From CAYWRO01 sp964460345 (GTDB taxonomy: Bacteria > Planctomycetota > Phycisphaerae > Phycisphaerales > UBA1924), in the NCBI GenBank assembly GCA_964460345.1, contig CAYWRO010000071.1:1-17914 (forward strand): a stretch of 17,914 bases of DNA, given 5' to 3'. The position numbers and the translations under genes are program-made. The notes beneath the pieces were generated by a model. The model was not told the DNA's origin. It saw nothing but the letters and a program-made list of their open reading frames with translations, and did not search any database. This document shows positions 6,051-13,522 of this stretch, piece by piece. Each line of letters begins with the position of its first letter. Positions within the stretch are counted from its first letter, which is position 1.

Positions 6051-7484
6051 ATGGCCGCATACAAGACCGACGGTTTCCTCAGCCGCACGCTCGCCGACTG
6101 GGCCTGCAAGCTCACCTTTGACGACCTGGCTCCGGAAGTCGTCGAGCGCGCCAAGCTCTTCTGGTTCGATTCCCTCGGCTGCGCCATCGGCGGCAGTCAG
6201 CAGGAAGACGCCGAAATCCTGCTCGAGTACCACCGCGAGATGTCCGGCAGCCCCGGCGGGGCCGGCTCCTGCACGCTCTTCGTCTCCGGCGTAAAGGCCA
6301 ATCCCGTCGACGCCGCGTTCCTCAACAGCCACATGGTCCGCGCGATGGACTACAACGACATCTACTGGAAGGCGGACCCCTGCCATCCGAGCGACATCAT
6401 CTGCGGCCCGCTGGCGCTCTGTGAATACAGGAATCTGTCCGGCAAGGACCTCATCCTCGCCACCGTCATCGCCTACGAGATCGAGATGCGCCTGTGCGAG
6501 GCGGGGATTCCGGGGATCCGCGAGTACGGCTGGCATCACGCGACGCTCACGAGCTTCGCCGCGCCGTACGCCGCGGGGCGCGTGCTGGGGCTTACGCCGG
6601 AGCAGATGGTCAACGCCGTCGGCATCAGCGCTTCCCGCGGCGGCCACGTCGGCGCGGTGACGGCCGGCAAGCTGACCAACATGAAGAACACCGTCGATCC
6701 CTGGGCGACGCGCCTCGGCGTCGAGAGCGCGCTGCTCGCTTCTCGCGGCTACTCCGGCCCGGAACACATCTTCGACGGCAAGGAAGGGCTCTTCCACGTC
6801 TTCGGCCACAGCCACTACAAGGGCGAGCCGTGCCGCTTCGATGAGGGCGTGCTCGTCGGCGGCCTGCCGGCGGGGAGGGGCGACCATTACCGCATCATGG
6901 ACTGCGGCATGAAGTCTTTCCCCATCGAGGCCCTCAGCCACGCCCCGCTCACGGCCATGATGAAGTGCGTGAAGGAGAACGGGATCAAGGCCGCGGACGT
7001 CGCGGAGATCAAGGTCGAAGTCATCGCCCGCGCCGCCGACATCCTCGGCGATCCGCACAAGTACCGCCCGACGGGCAAGGAGACCGCCGACCATTCGCTG
7101 CCGTACTGCCTCGCCGTCGGCCTCGTCGACGGCATGGTCACGCCGCTGCAGTTCAAGCAGGAACGGATCGACGACAAGAGCCTCGAGCCGGTCATGGACA
7201 TGGTCAAGGTGGTGCCGAACGACGAGTTCGAGTCTCTCTTCCCGAAGTTCCAGCCGAGCCAGGTCACGCTGACGCTCAAGGATGGGAAGAGTTACACGAA
7301 GCGGGTCGACGTCCCCAAGGGCGATCCGCGCGATCCCATGACGGCCGAAGAGATCGGCGTGAAGTTCACGGCCCTCGGCAAGAGCATCGTCGGCGAAGAC
7401 CGCTGCCGCCAGCTCGCCGACCACATCATGAAGCTGGACCAGGCCGGCAACGTCACCGAGTTGATGCGGCTTATGCAGAAGTAA
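6051..7484 (+). CDS. MmgE/PrpD family protein (2-methylcitrate dehydratase-like)
   Basis: A 477-residue cytoplasmic protein of the MmgE/PrpD family, whose characterised members include 2-methylcitrate dehydratase of the propionate methylcitrate cycle, cis-aconitate decarboxylase and iminodisuccinate epimerase. Recognisable segments are the N-terminal LADWACKLTFDDLAPEVVERAKLFWFDSLGCAIGG, NSHMVRAMDYNDIYWKADPCHPSD, GWHHATLTSFAAPYAAGRVLGL, SASRGGHVGAVTAGKLTNMKN and the C-terminal VDVPKGDPRDPMTAEEIGVKF. The length is normal. The start is taken at 6051 (MAAYKTDGF) because upstream codons only translate the heptamer repeat; no good Shine-Dalgarno site is visible. No prpB/prpC partner is in the window, so the exact substrate is not assigned. 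An AIM24-family gene follows after 48 bp, probably in the same operon. Confidence 0.92.
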   Translation: MAAYKTDGFLSRTLADWACKLTFDDLAPEVVERAKLFWFDSLGCAIGGSQQEDAEILLEYHREMSGSPGGAGSCTLFVSGVKANPVDAAFLNSHMVRAMDYNDIYWKADPCHPSDIICGPLALCEYRNLSGKDLILATVIAYEIEMRLCEAGIPGIREYGWHHATLTSFAAPYAAGRVLGLTPEQMVNAVGISASRGGHVGAVTAGKLTNMKNTVDPWATRLGVESALLASRGYSGPEHIFDGKEGLFHVFGHSHYKGEPCRFDEGVLVGGLPAGRGDHYRIMDCGMKSFPIEALSHAPLTAMMKCVKENGIKAADVAEIKVEVIARAADILGDPHKYRPTGKETADHSLPYCLAVGLVDGMVTPLQFKQERIDDKSLEPVMDMVKVVPNDEFESLFPKFQPSQVTLTLKDGKSYTKRVDVPKGDPRDPMTAEEIGVKFTALGKSIVGEDRCRQLADHIMKLDQAGNVTELMRLMQK

Positions 7485-7532
7485 GCCGCCGCGTGCCGAA
7501 AGACCCGGGTGTCTTCCCCGAAAGGAACGCCC

Positions 7533-8243
7533 GTGAACGACAACCGCTATTCCATCAACGAGTTCGTCCAGCAGACCGTCCAGCAGGACCGCGGCCAGGG
7601 ACTCTTCGAGTTCGAGAGCGAGCGCATCCTCGAGGTCAACCTCGCGGGCGGCCAGGTCTGGACGAAGACCGGCTCGATGATCGCCTATCGCGGCGACATC
7701 AAGTTCACGCGCGAGGGGATCCTCGAACACGGCGTCGGGAAGTTTCTCAAGAAGGCCGTCAGCGGCGAGGGCGCCCGCCTCACCAAGGCCCTCGGCAGCG
7801 GCCGCGTTTATTTGGCCGACTCCGGCAAGAAGATCTCGATCCTCGACCTGGCGGGCGAGGCGATCTTCGTCAACGGCAACGACCTGCTCGCCTTTCAGGA
7901 CGGCATCGACTGGGACATCAAGATGATGCGCAAGGTCACGGCGATGCTCGCCGGCGGCCTCTTCAACGTCCGCCTGCAGGGCAGCGGCCTCATCGCGATC
8001 ACCTCCCACTACGAGCCCCTCACGCTCATGGTCGAGCCGGGCAACCCCGTCTTCACCGACCCCAACGCCACCATCGCCTGGTCCGGCTCTCTCACGCCGG
8101 AGTTCAAGACCGACGTCTCCCTCAAGACCTTCCTCGGCCGCGGCAGCGGCGAATCGATCCAGATGAAGTTCGAAGGGAGCGGCTTCGTCGTCGTGCAGCC
8201 GTTCGAAGAAGTGCCGCTGCAGGTCGGAGTCAGCGCAGGGTGA
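7533..8243 (+). CDS. AIM24 family protein
   Basis: A 236-residue, beta-rich protein matching the AIM24 (TraT/AIM24-like) family, named after a yeast mitochondrial protein; bacterial members have no settled biochemical role. Typical segments are LFEFESERILEVNLAGGQVWTKTGSMIAYRGDIKFTREG near the start, AGEAIFVNGNDLLAFQDGIDWDIK, GGLFNVRLQGSGLIAITSHYEPL, VFTDPNATIAWSGSLTPEFK and GESIQMKFEGSGFVVVQPFEE at the end. The GTG at 7533 is preferred over the one at 7509 because AAAGGAA lies about seven bases before it. No signal peptide or membrane helix is seen, so it is probably cytoplasmic. It sits between the PrpD-like and DinB-like genes with about 50-bp gaps on either side, consistent with one transcript. 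Confidence 0.9.
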   Translation: MNDNRYSINEFVQQTVQQDRGQGLFEFESERILEVNLAGGQVWTKTGSMIAYRGDIKFTREGILEHGVGKFLKKAVSGEGARLTKALGSGRVYLADSGKKISILDLAGEAIFVNGNDLLAFQDGIDWDIKMMRKVTAMLAGGLFNVRLQGSGLIAITSHYEPLTLMVEPGNPVFTDPNATIAWSGSLTPEFKTDVSLKTFLGRGSGESIQMKFEGSGFVVVQPFEEVPLQVGVSAG

Positions 8244-8250
8244 GAGGCAA

Positions 8251-8280
8251 TGCATAATGCACAACGCAAAATGCACAATG
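8251..8280. repeat. Heptanucleotide tandem repeat, four TGCAYAA-like units
   Basis: Units TGCATAA, TGCACAA, CGCAAAA and TGCACAA follow without gaps, then TG. The tract lies in the 51-bp gap between the AIM24 and DinB-like genes and ends 14 bp before the chosen DinB start. Like the tract at 5980 it has a 7-bp period and is AT-rich. Confidence 0.8.
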
Positions 8281-8294
8281 GGCGGGGTAGTGAG

Positions 8295-8837
8295 ATGAGT
8301 TCCGATTATGACCTCTTCATCCGAGGCACGCTGAGCAACTACCGCGAGCTGCGGGAGTACGCCTGCCGCCTCGTCGCCGATCTGTCCGATGCCGACATGG
8401 TCCGCCAGCCGGACCGCGTGGTTCCTGCCGGCCCCTCTTCCCCCTCAAGCCCGCTGCAAGCCATGAACCACGCGGCGTGGATCCTCTCTCACCTGGCCGC
8501 TTACGCCCCGGTCGTCGCCGCCATTCTCCGCGCCGAGCCCGCGTACGACCCGCTCAACCACGAGCACGGCCGCAACTCGGCACCGGTCTCTGATCCGGCC
8601 GCCTACCTGCCGAAGGCCGAGCTCATAGCCCACTACTGCCGCGTCTACGACGACGCCGCGGCGGCCCTGGAAACCTGCCCCCCGGCTCGGCTGCTCGAAC
8701 CGACGCCGATCGAGCGCTGGCGCCCCCGCTTTCCGATCATCGCCGACCTGCCCGTGCAGTTCCTCGTCAAGCACAACGCGACGCACCTGGGCCAGCTCAG
8801 CGCCTGGCGGCGGGCGTGCGGGTGGCCGGGGGTGTGA
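8295..8837 (+). CDS. DinB-like four-helix metal-binding protein
   Basis: A 180-residue protein of the DinB/YfiT-like superfamily, four-helix bundles that usually bind one metal through three His and include thiol transferases with bacillithiol or mycothiol; many members are uncharacterised. Here the candidate ligands are His66 (with His59 nearby) in MNHAAWILSHLAAY and His160 and His164 in VKHNATHLGQLSAWRR, the usual first-helix His and C-terminal HxxxH pattern. Length is normal for the family. The start at 8295 (MSSDYDLF) avoids the heptamer repeat, which the longer frame from 8250 would translate; GGGG shortly upstream is only a weak ribosome-binding site. It appears to be the last gene of the PrpD-AIM24-DinB run and converges with the HDOD regulator. 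Confidence 0.85.
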   Translation: MSSDYDLFIRGTLSNYRELREYACRLVADLSDADMVRQPDRVVPAGPSSPSSPLQAMNHAAWILSHLAAYAPVVAAILRAEPAYDPLNHEHGRNSAPVSDPAAYLPKAELIAHYCRVYDDAAAALETCPPARLLEPTPIERWRPRFPIIADLPVQFLVKHNATHLGQLSAWRRACGWPGV

Positions 8838-8838
8838 A

Positions 8839-8865
8839 GCGCCTGCCTTCCCCTGAAGGCGGCGC
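8839..8865. terminator. Hairpin in convergent gap, possible bidirectional terminator
   Basis: GCGCC-T-GCCTTC and GAAGGC-GGCGC pair as 11 bp with a single T bulge and a CCCT loop. It starts one base after the DinB stop codon and lies 34 bp beyond the convergent HDOD gene end. There is no T tract on either side, so factor-independent termination is uncertain. Confidence 0.45.
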
Positions 8866-8899
8866 CGTCCACGGCTCCGCGCGTGTCGCACTTGACCGA

Positions 8900-10654
8900 T
8901 CAGGCGCTCGCCCGCATCTCCATCGGTTCGGTCAGGGCCGCGGCCGCGGCGAGCAGGCGCGAGATCATCACCGGCTCATTGAGCAGGATCGTGCGCCGCC
9001 GGGCCATGTTGCCGGCGTCGAGCCGTAGTTTGCCGGTGGGGGAGATGATGATCACCGGCAGGTCGCTCACGCCCGCTTCCTTCTCGGCGGCCTGCAGTTG
9101 CGTGGAGCGCGCAGCGCGGTTCTCTTCGCCGTCGATGCGCACGACCGCCACGTTTGGCGCAGCGCCGCTCGAGGCGGGCGCCGTCCGCAGCCGTTCGCAC
9201 ATGAAGCCGAAGGCGCTGCTTTCCGGCCCGATGAACAGCGGCGACCACGCCAGGTTCGGATGCTTTCGCAGGTGATGGTCGCGAACGTCCGGCCACTCCT
9301 GGTTCGGATCGATCGCCAGGAGATTCAGCCGCATCTCCGCGGTCTCTTCCACCGCATCGTCGATGAATCCGGCGACGGTCTCGGGCTTCATGCCGAGGGC
9401 CTCCAGGAAGGGGCCGATGGAGTAAACCGCGTGATTGCCGCTGGAGCCCAGCAGCACCGCGTGGGCGAGGCGGTTGGCCAGGGCCAGGACGGCGCACGGC
9501 AGCAGGTGCTTGGGCGCGTGCTGGCGGAGGTTGGCGATCGAGAGGTGGTGGAGCGTGATCGGCGTGACCAGTTCATCGGGCATGCGCCACCCCTTGAGCA
9601 CCGACGCGGCGATGTCGGCGTGGCTGAGCATGAGCATGCGATGTTCGACCTGCTCCAGCGGCAGATCGAACGCCGCGGCGGTCTCCACCACGCTCGTGTA
9701 GGCGTCATCGAGGTGCTGGGCCGCGATGATCCGGCCCACATCGTGGAGCAGCCCCATCGTGAAGGCCGCCTCCGCGTCCATCACCTTCGTGAGCCGGGCG
9801 ATGTGCGACGCGAGGATGCCCACGCCGATCGAGTGCTCCCAGAAGTGCGCAAAGTTGATGTGCTCGTTGAAGACCTGATTGGAGAAGCGGTCCATCACCG
9901 CGACACTCAGCACGCTGTCGCGCACGCCGTCGAGCCCGATCCGCAGGATCGCCTTGGCCAGCGACTCGATGCGATCGCCGCGTGAGTAGACGGAGGAGTT
10001 GGCCAGCTTGAGGATCTTGATCGCCAGCCCCTGGTCGCGCATCACCGGCTTGGTGAGCTGTTCCAGCGAGACGTTGGGGCTGTTGGCGATCTTCAGGACC
10101 TGGGTGACCGACGGGCTGAAGCCCTCAATCTCTTCGAGGCCGGCGATGCGCTCCAGCAGTTCGCTTCGGGTCGCCAGCGGCTTGAGCGTGCGCAGCAGCT
10201 CGACCGGGTCGCGCTGCGACTGGCCGTCGCCCTCCGCCTCCTGGCCCTCCACGCCGGCGGCGTTGCGCAGCTCGCGGGCGCGGCGTTCGCCCTCGACCGC
10301 CGCGCGGATTCTCGCCAGCAGGCGCGCGTGGCTGAAGCTGGCCTTGAGGACGTAATCGCAAACCTGGAAGCTCACCGCGCGAATGACCGAGCGCCTGTCG
10401 GAGACGTCCGTCAGCACGATGACCTTCGCCTCCGCCCCGGCCTCCTCCTGCCGGAGGCGCTTGAGGAACTCGAAGCCGTCGAAGTCGGGGAACTTCAGTT
10501 CGGTGATGACGATCGGCGGACGCAGGCGCCGGATGCGGTCGAGCGCGGGCCGCGGCCCTTCCACGGCCGCGACGTCGAAGCCGGCGTCGGTCAGGGCCCG
10601 CGTGAGCAGTTCGCGGATCATCGTCTCAGGTTCGATCAGGACGATCTTCGGCAT
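8900..10654 (-). CDS. Receiver-HDOD signalling protein with Glu at the phosphoacceptor site
   Basis: A 584-residue cytoplasmic regulator. Residues 1-120 are a CheY-like receiver: IVLIEPE (acidic pocket altered), TELKFPDFDGFEFLK, VIVLTDVSD (Thr82) and YVLKASF (Lys104). The position normally holding the phosphorylated Asp is Glu52. Residues about 163-370 form an HDOD domain (LLERIAGLEEIEGFSPSVTQVL, AIKILKLANSSVYSR, FWEHSIGVGILA, LLHDVGRII with His304-Asp305), a relative of HD phosphohydrolases used in signalling proteins. Residues about 500-575 (VAVVRIDGEEN, LPVIIISPTG, RTILLNEPVMISRLL) resemble the second half of another receiver. The start at 10654 is supported by GAAGGGAG five bases upstream; a longer frame to 10810 has no support. 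It converges with DinB and diverges from the glycosyltransferase. The output partner is unknown. Confidence 0.9.
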   Translation of the reverse strand: MPKIVLIEPETMIRELLTRALTDAGFDVAAVEGPRPALDRIRRLRPPIVITELKFPDFDGFEFLKRLRQEEAGAEAKVIVLTDVSDRRSVIRAVSFQVCDYVLKASFSHARLLARIRAAVEGERRARELRNAAGVEGQEAEGDGQSQRDPVELLRTLKPLATRSELLERIAGLEEIEGFSPSVTQVLKIANSPNVSLEQLTKPVMRDQGLAIKILKLANSSVYSRGDRIESLAKAILRIGLDGVRDSVLSVAVMDRFSNQVFNEHINFAHFWEHSIGVGILASHIARLTKVMDAEAAFTMGLLHDVGRIIAAQHLDDAYTSVVETAAAFDLPLEQVEHRMLMLSHADIAASVLKGWRMPDELVTPITLHHLSIANLRQHAPKHLLPCAVLALANRLAHAVLLGSSGNHAVYSIGPFLEALGMKPETVAGFIDDAVEETAEMRLNLLAIDPNQEWPDVRDHHLRKHPNLAWSPLFIGPESSAFGFMCERLRTAPASSGAAPNVAVVRIDGEENRAARSTQLQAAEKEAGVSDLPVIIISPTGKLRLDAGNMARRRTILLNEPVMISRLLAAAAALTEPMEMRASA

Positions 10655-10683
10655 CGGTTCTCCCTTCGCGGGGAAGAGGTCCG

Positions 10684-10689
10684 AACATA
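10684..10689 (-). promoter_or_regulatory. Candidate -10 box (TATGTT) for the receiver-HDOD gene
   Basis: TATGTT on the minus strand lies 29 bp before the ATG, leaving a short leader that contains the GAAGGGAG ribosome-binding site. The expected -35 position (10707-10712, ATCCTT on this strand) is poor. Confidence 0.3.
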
Positions 10690-11108
10690 CCGGCCTCGGC
10701 CGCCGGAAGGATCCACGCCCCACATCGCACGCACGCGGTCTTCGTGCCGGCGGCTGATCGCCACGGATCAGAGGCCCCGTCCAGCACCTTGCAGTATCGG
10801 ACGACCCCACCGTGAGGCTTCACCTCGAGCACACAATTAGCATCAGGAACGCCTGAGACCCCCGAGCCCGCATCTCCGGCTTCCCGTGAGCCCCCGCGCC
10901 CTGTTAAAAGAGGAAAGATTCGTCTCCCTGGCCCCCCCCTCATCAGCCAGCCCGGCTGCATTTGCCTCAATCGCCCCCGTGGCGAACGGTCGAGCCGACG
11001 TACACTCCGGCACGTGACTCTCCGAGTCCTTTCGGGAGCTTCGTCTCGGCCGTCCGTAATCCCGGCAGGTCGGTTCCGCGGCTCCGGTGCGGTGGCGAGC
11101 GGGCAAGG
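10690..11108. other. Divergent intergenic region between HDOD regulator and glycosyltransferase
   Basis: About 420 bp with no gene I can support. It should hold the glycosyltransferase promoter; TACACT near 11001 is a possible -10 box without a -35. Small inverted repeats include TCAGG-aacg-CCTGA (about 10842-10855) and GACTC-tcc-GAGTC (11016-11028). A minus-strand open frame with one CxxC pair (ACVRCGAWI) overlaps the HDOD start but lacks a ribosome-binding site. No tRNA or known riboswitch pattern was recognised. Confidence 0.4.
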
Positions 11109-12824
11109 ATGCTTCAAAACGACGTTCAGAAACCGGAGCCGCGCTCGTCCCCGATCCTGACATGGTCGTGGGCGGTGATCGTCGCGATTATGCTGCTCGG
11201 CTCGCTCCTGATCGGCACGAGCGCTGACATCGCAGCGCGTCCGCTGGAGTCGCACGAGATCTTCGTCGCTCAGACCGCCCGCGAGATGCTCGCTTCCGAT
11301 GAGTGGGTCGTCCCCTCATTCAACTGGCGGCCGCGGCTGGTGAAGCCGCCGCTCATGTACTGGCTCGTCATGGGCCTTGCGGAGCTTTCGGGGCAGGCCA
11401 GCCCGGATGTGTCGCCGCTGCTGGCGCGATTGCCGTCGGCGATCAGCGGCATGGCCCTCGTCGCGCTGACGATGTGGCTCGGGGTGATCGTGTACGACCG
11501 GCGCACCGCCGTCATCGCCGGCCTGCTGGCCATGGGCACGAGCGGCTTTTACGAGTACGCCAACTGCGCGCGGCCTGAAATGCTCTACGCCGCGTGCGGC
11601 GGCCTCGTGACCGTCGGGTTGGCGGGCGCGTGGCTGTCTGAGGACGGCACGCGGCGGCAACTCCAGTGGGCGCTGCTCGCGTGGATCGGCGCGGGGCTCG
11701 CGACGCTCGCCAAGGGCGTGCACCTGCCCGCTTTGATGATGCTCGGCATCGTCGTGTGCGCGCTGTGCACGCGCGGGCAATCGTGGAAACGGCTGCGGAG
11801 CGTGCTGCGTCCCGGCGTCGGCGTGCCGGTGCTGCTGGCGATCAGCCTTCCCTGGATCATCGCCGTCGTCCTGCGGCGGCCGGACGCCGTTGATGTGTGG
11901 ATGGATCAGGTCTTCGCCGGCCCGGACGATGATGGAGACCGCGCGCTGCTCAAATGGCTGACGCCGTATTACCTCGCGATGTTCCCCGCGCTGATTCTGC
12001 CGTGGGCGATCCTGCTGCCGATGGGCCTGGCGGTGTCGTTTCAGAAGGGGCGGCCGGATCTCGCCCGCGGGCGCGTGCTCTTCTGGATCCTCGTCACCGT
12101 CATCGTGGTCATGAGCCTGCAGTACCACCGGCGGGCGTATTACCTTCTGCCGATCGTCCCCGCCGCGGCGGTGCTGATGGCCCGCGGCACGGAGGACCTG
12201 CTCGTCAAGCTGCTCCGGAGCCCCGCGCGGCGGTCGGCGGGATGGATCGCCGGGCTTGTCTCGGCGGGCGCCGGGACGCTCGTAATCCTGCTCCCCTGGC
12301 TCGACGGGCCCGGCGGCATCGATCCTTTCACGGCGTGGGCCACGGGCGCGGTGCTGGTGAGCCTGGCCGCGGCGGCCGCGATCCACGCCTGGCGCGGCGC
12401 TTCATCCGCCGGAGCCCTTTTGCTGACCAAGGCGCTCGCGCCGGCGGTGTGCCTGGCGCTGCTGGGCGGGCACGATGAACTCTGGGGCGAGCGCCGCCAC
12501 CAGCGATGGGCGTTCGCCGAGCAGGTGGCCGAAGCCGTCGGCCCCGGCGAGCCGGTGTACGTCTACGCGTGCGACGGCACGGAACTCGTCTACAGCCTCA
12601 ATCGACCGATCCGCGAACTCACCGGACCCGGCCCGCCGCCAAAGACCATGGACGCGGCAACCAGCACGCCGCAGCGGGGGATCTACTGGGTCGTCATGTC
12701 CGAAGTCGACTGGCGACACACGGCCGATCAATGGCCGCCCCACACCATCGCCGACGAGATCGACGACCCCATCGACGGCGACGACACACGCGTGGTTTTG
12801 CGCTTCGCGCCCGGCGAGTCGTAG
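11109..12824 (+). CDS. GT39/ArnT-like membrane glycosyltransferase (GT-C fold)
   Basis: A 571-residue polytopic membrane protein of the ArnT/PMT-like GT39 group, which transfers sugars from polyprenyl-phosphate donors to lipid or protein on the outer face of the cytoplasmic membrane. After the first helix (about 17-37) comes the catalytic-loop region: PLESHEIFVAQTAREMLASDEWVVP, FNWRPRLVKPPLMYWLV (Lys79-Pro-Pro is the hallmark). His49-Glu50 stands where ArnT has Asp-Glu, as in some subfamilies. About ten further helices follow, with QYHRRAYYLLPIVPAAAVLMARG near the middle, then a short soluble tail after about residue 450 (VAEAVGPGEPVYVYACDGTELVY). ATG 11109 is chosen because the upstream frame is low-complexity; the ribosome-binding site is weak. 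Acceptor and sugar are not deducible; it may modify cell-surface lipid or polymer. Confidence 0.88.
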   Translation: MLQNDVQKPEPRSSPILTWSWAVIVAIMLLGSLLIGTSADIAARPLESHEIFVAQTAREMLASDEWVVPSFNWRPRLVKPPLMYWLVMGLAELSGQASPDVSPLLARLPSAISGMALVALTMWLGVIVYDRRTAVIAGLLAMGTSGFYEYANCARPEMLYAACGGLVTVGLAGAWLSEDGTRRQLQWALLAWIGAGLATLAKGVHLPALMMLGIVVCALCTRGQSWKRLRSVLRPGVGVPVLLAISLPWIIAVVLRRPDAVDVWMDQVFAGPDDDGDRALLKWLTPYYLAMFPALILPWAILLPMGLAVSFQKGRPDLARGRVLFWILVTVIVVMSLQYHRRAYYLLPIVPAAAVLMARGTEDLLVKLLRSPARRSAGWIAGLVSAGAGTLVILLPWLDGPGGIDPFTAWATGAVLVSLAAAAAIHAWRGASSAGALLLTKALAPAVCLALLGGHDELWGERRHQRWAFAEQVAEAVGPGEPVYVYACDGTELVYSLNRPIRELTGPGPPPKTMDAATSTPQRGIYWVVMSEVDWRHTADQWPPHTIADEIDDPIDGDDTRVVLRFAPGES

Positions 12825-12832
12825 CCCGATGC

Positions 12833-12859
12833 GAAGGCAGTTCGGTTGGATCTGCCTTC
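12833..12859 (+). terminator. Hairpin after the glycosyltransferase gene
   Basis: GAAGGCAG (12833-12840) and CTGCCTTC (12852-12859) form a perfect 8-bp stem with an 11-base loop, starting 9 bp after the stop codon. The position suggests a terminator, but no T tract follows. Confidence 0.45.
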
Positions 12860-12892
12860 CAACAACGAGTCACGAAACCTCCTCGCCCGCCC

Positions 12893-12951
12893 GGCGCATC
12901 GGGAGAGGGGGTGCAGAGGAGAGGGCAGAGCCCTCTCAACCCACGTCGCAG
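12893..12951 (+). repeat. Hairpin repeat copy A (short type)
   Basis: First of five copies of one intergenic repeat in this window. It begins GGCGCATCGGGAGAGGGGGT, has a perfect 8-bp stem GAGAGGGC-aga-GCCCTCTC (12919-12937), then CAACCC and ACGTCGCAG. It is identical over 59 bp to the copy at 16923. Outer pairs GCG/CGC and GGG/CCC can extend the hairpin. Confidence 0.92.
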
Positions 12952-13048
12952 TGAGTCAGGCGAGCAAGCGCACGATGGGCCCGCGCCGCCGCCCGGGGCT
13001 CGATACCGGCTTCCTGCCCTCCCCGCCACGTCACCCCCGGATCTCTGG

Positions 13049-13054
13049 TAGACT
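13049..13054 (+). promoter_or_regulatory. Candidate extended -10 box (TGGTAGACT), leaderless arrangement
   Basis: TG-G-TAGACT (13046-13054) is followed by six bases and then the GTG at 13061, with no Shine-Dalgarno site. The spacing puts the transcription start at the start codon, as for the tatA-like gene. Confidence 0.35.
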
Positions 13055-13060
13055 CGATTC

Positions 13061-13492
13061 GTGCGGACACACCACGACAGTGCGACAGGCCTCGAAGTGG
13101 ACGTTCCAAGAGCTCTGAAGCGGAAGCGCGACCGAACCATCTTTTTCGAGTCGCGCGGCAGCGCGGAGTTCCTCTTTGTCGAGATCCCTCCCAACGAAGA
13201 CATGTTGCAGACAATTCAGGACATGATCGACATCATCCCTGTGATGACTCATCCGGATCTGCAGCGGACGGTCGTTCGTCGGGGAACAACCACTATTCGG
13301 GAGGCGGCAAGGGAACTCGTGGTGGAAGCGAAGGATTCAAGGTTGAAGGAGGTCGAACATCGCTGGGAAGTGCTGTTCTCATTGAGCGGGCGGTGGGTCC
13401 ACTTCGTCGCCGCGGGCATCGGCCCCTTCGCGGATAGCGAACAAAAATGGAGTCAGGTGATCCGCAGCGTCCGGCAGCGGCACGAGAGATAG
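13061..13492 (+). CDS. Small protein of unknown function, possibly DcrB/PsbP-like fold
   Basis: A 143-residue protein I do not recognise by family. The pattern of DSATGLEVDVP near the start, alternating beta-like segments (RTIFFESRGSAEFLFVEIPP, HRWEVLFSLSGRWVHFVAAG) and a final helix ending FADSEQKWSQVIRSVRQ resembles the general layout of DcrB/PsbP-type domains, but this is a weak inference from pattern, not a family match. No signal peptide or membrane helix is present, so it is probably cytoplasmic. The start is GTG 13061 (or GTG 13097); neither has a ribosome-binding site, but a -10-like box lies directly upstream. The next gene follows after 30 bp, suggesting one transcript. Repeat copy A lies 110 bp upstream. 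Confidence 0.6.
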   Translation: MRTHHDSATGLEVDVPRALKRKRDRTIFFESRGSAEFLFVEIPPNEDMLQTIQDMIDIIPVMTHPDLQRTVVRRGTTTIREAARELVVEAKDSRLKEVEHRWEVLFSLSGRWVHFVAAGIGPFADSEQKWSQVIRSVRQRHER

Positions 13493-13522
13493 GAGGCGGT
13501 CACTGTCGACCGGAGGAGGACC

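Noticed and set aside
6021..8276. 751-residue minus-strand open frame opposite the PrpD/AIM24 genes
   Set aside because: It is the shadow of two well-recognised plus-strand genes; the composition is Asp/Arg/Ala/Val-rich with no family motif, and high GC suppresses stops in this frame.
10626..11255. Minus-strand frame with ACVRCGAWI, possible small zinc-binding protein
   Set aside because: Only one CxxC pair, no ribosome-binding site, and it overlaps the starts of both the HDOD and glycosyltransferase genes; the Arg-rich N-terminal part looks like random GC-rich sequence.
11254..11259. His49-Glu50 replacing Asp-Glu in the glycosyltransferase as a lost active site
   Set aside because: HE at this position appears to be a normal variant in planctomycete GT39-like proteins and the rest of the motif is intact, so I do not treat it as inactivation.
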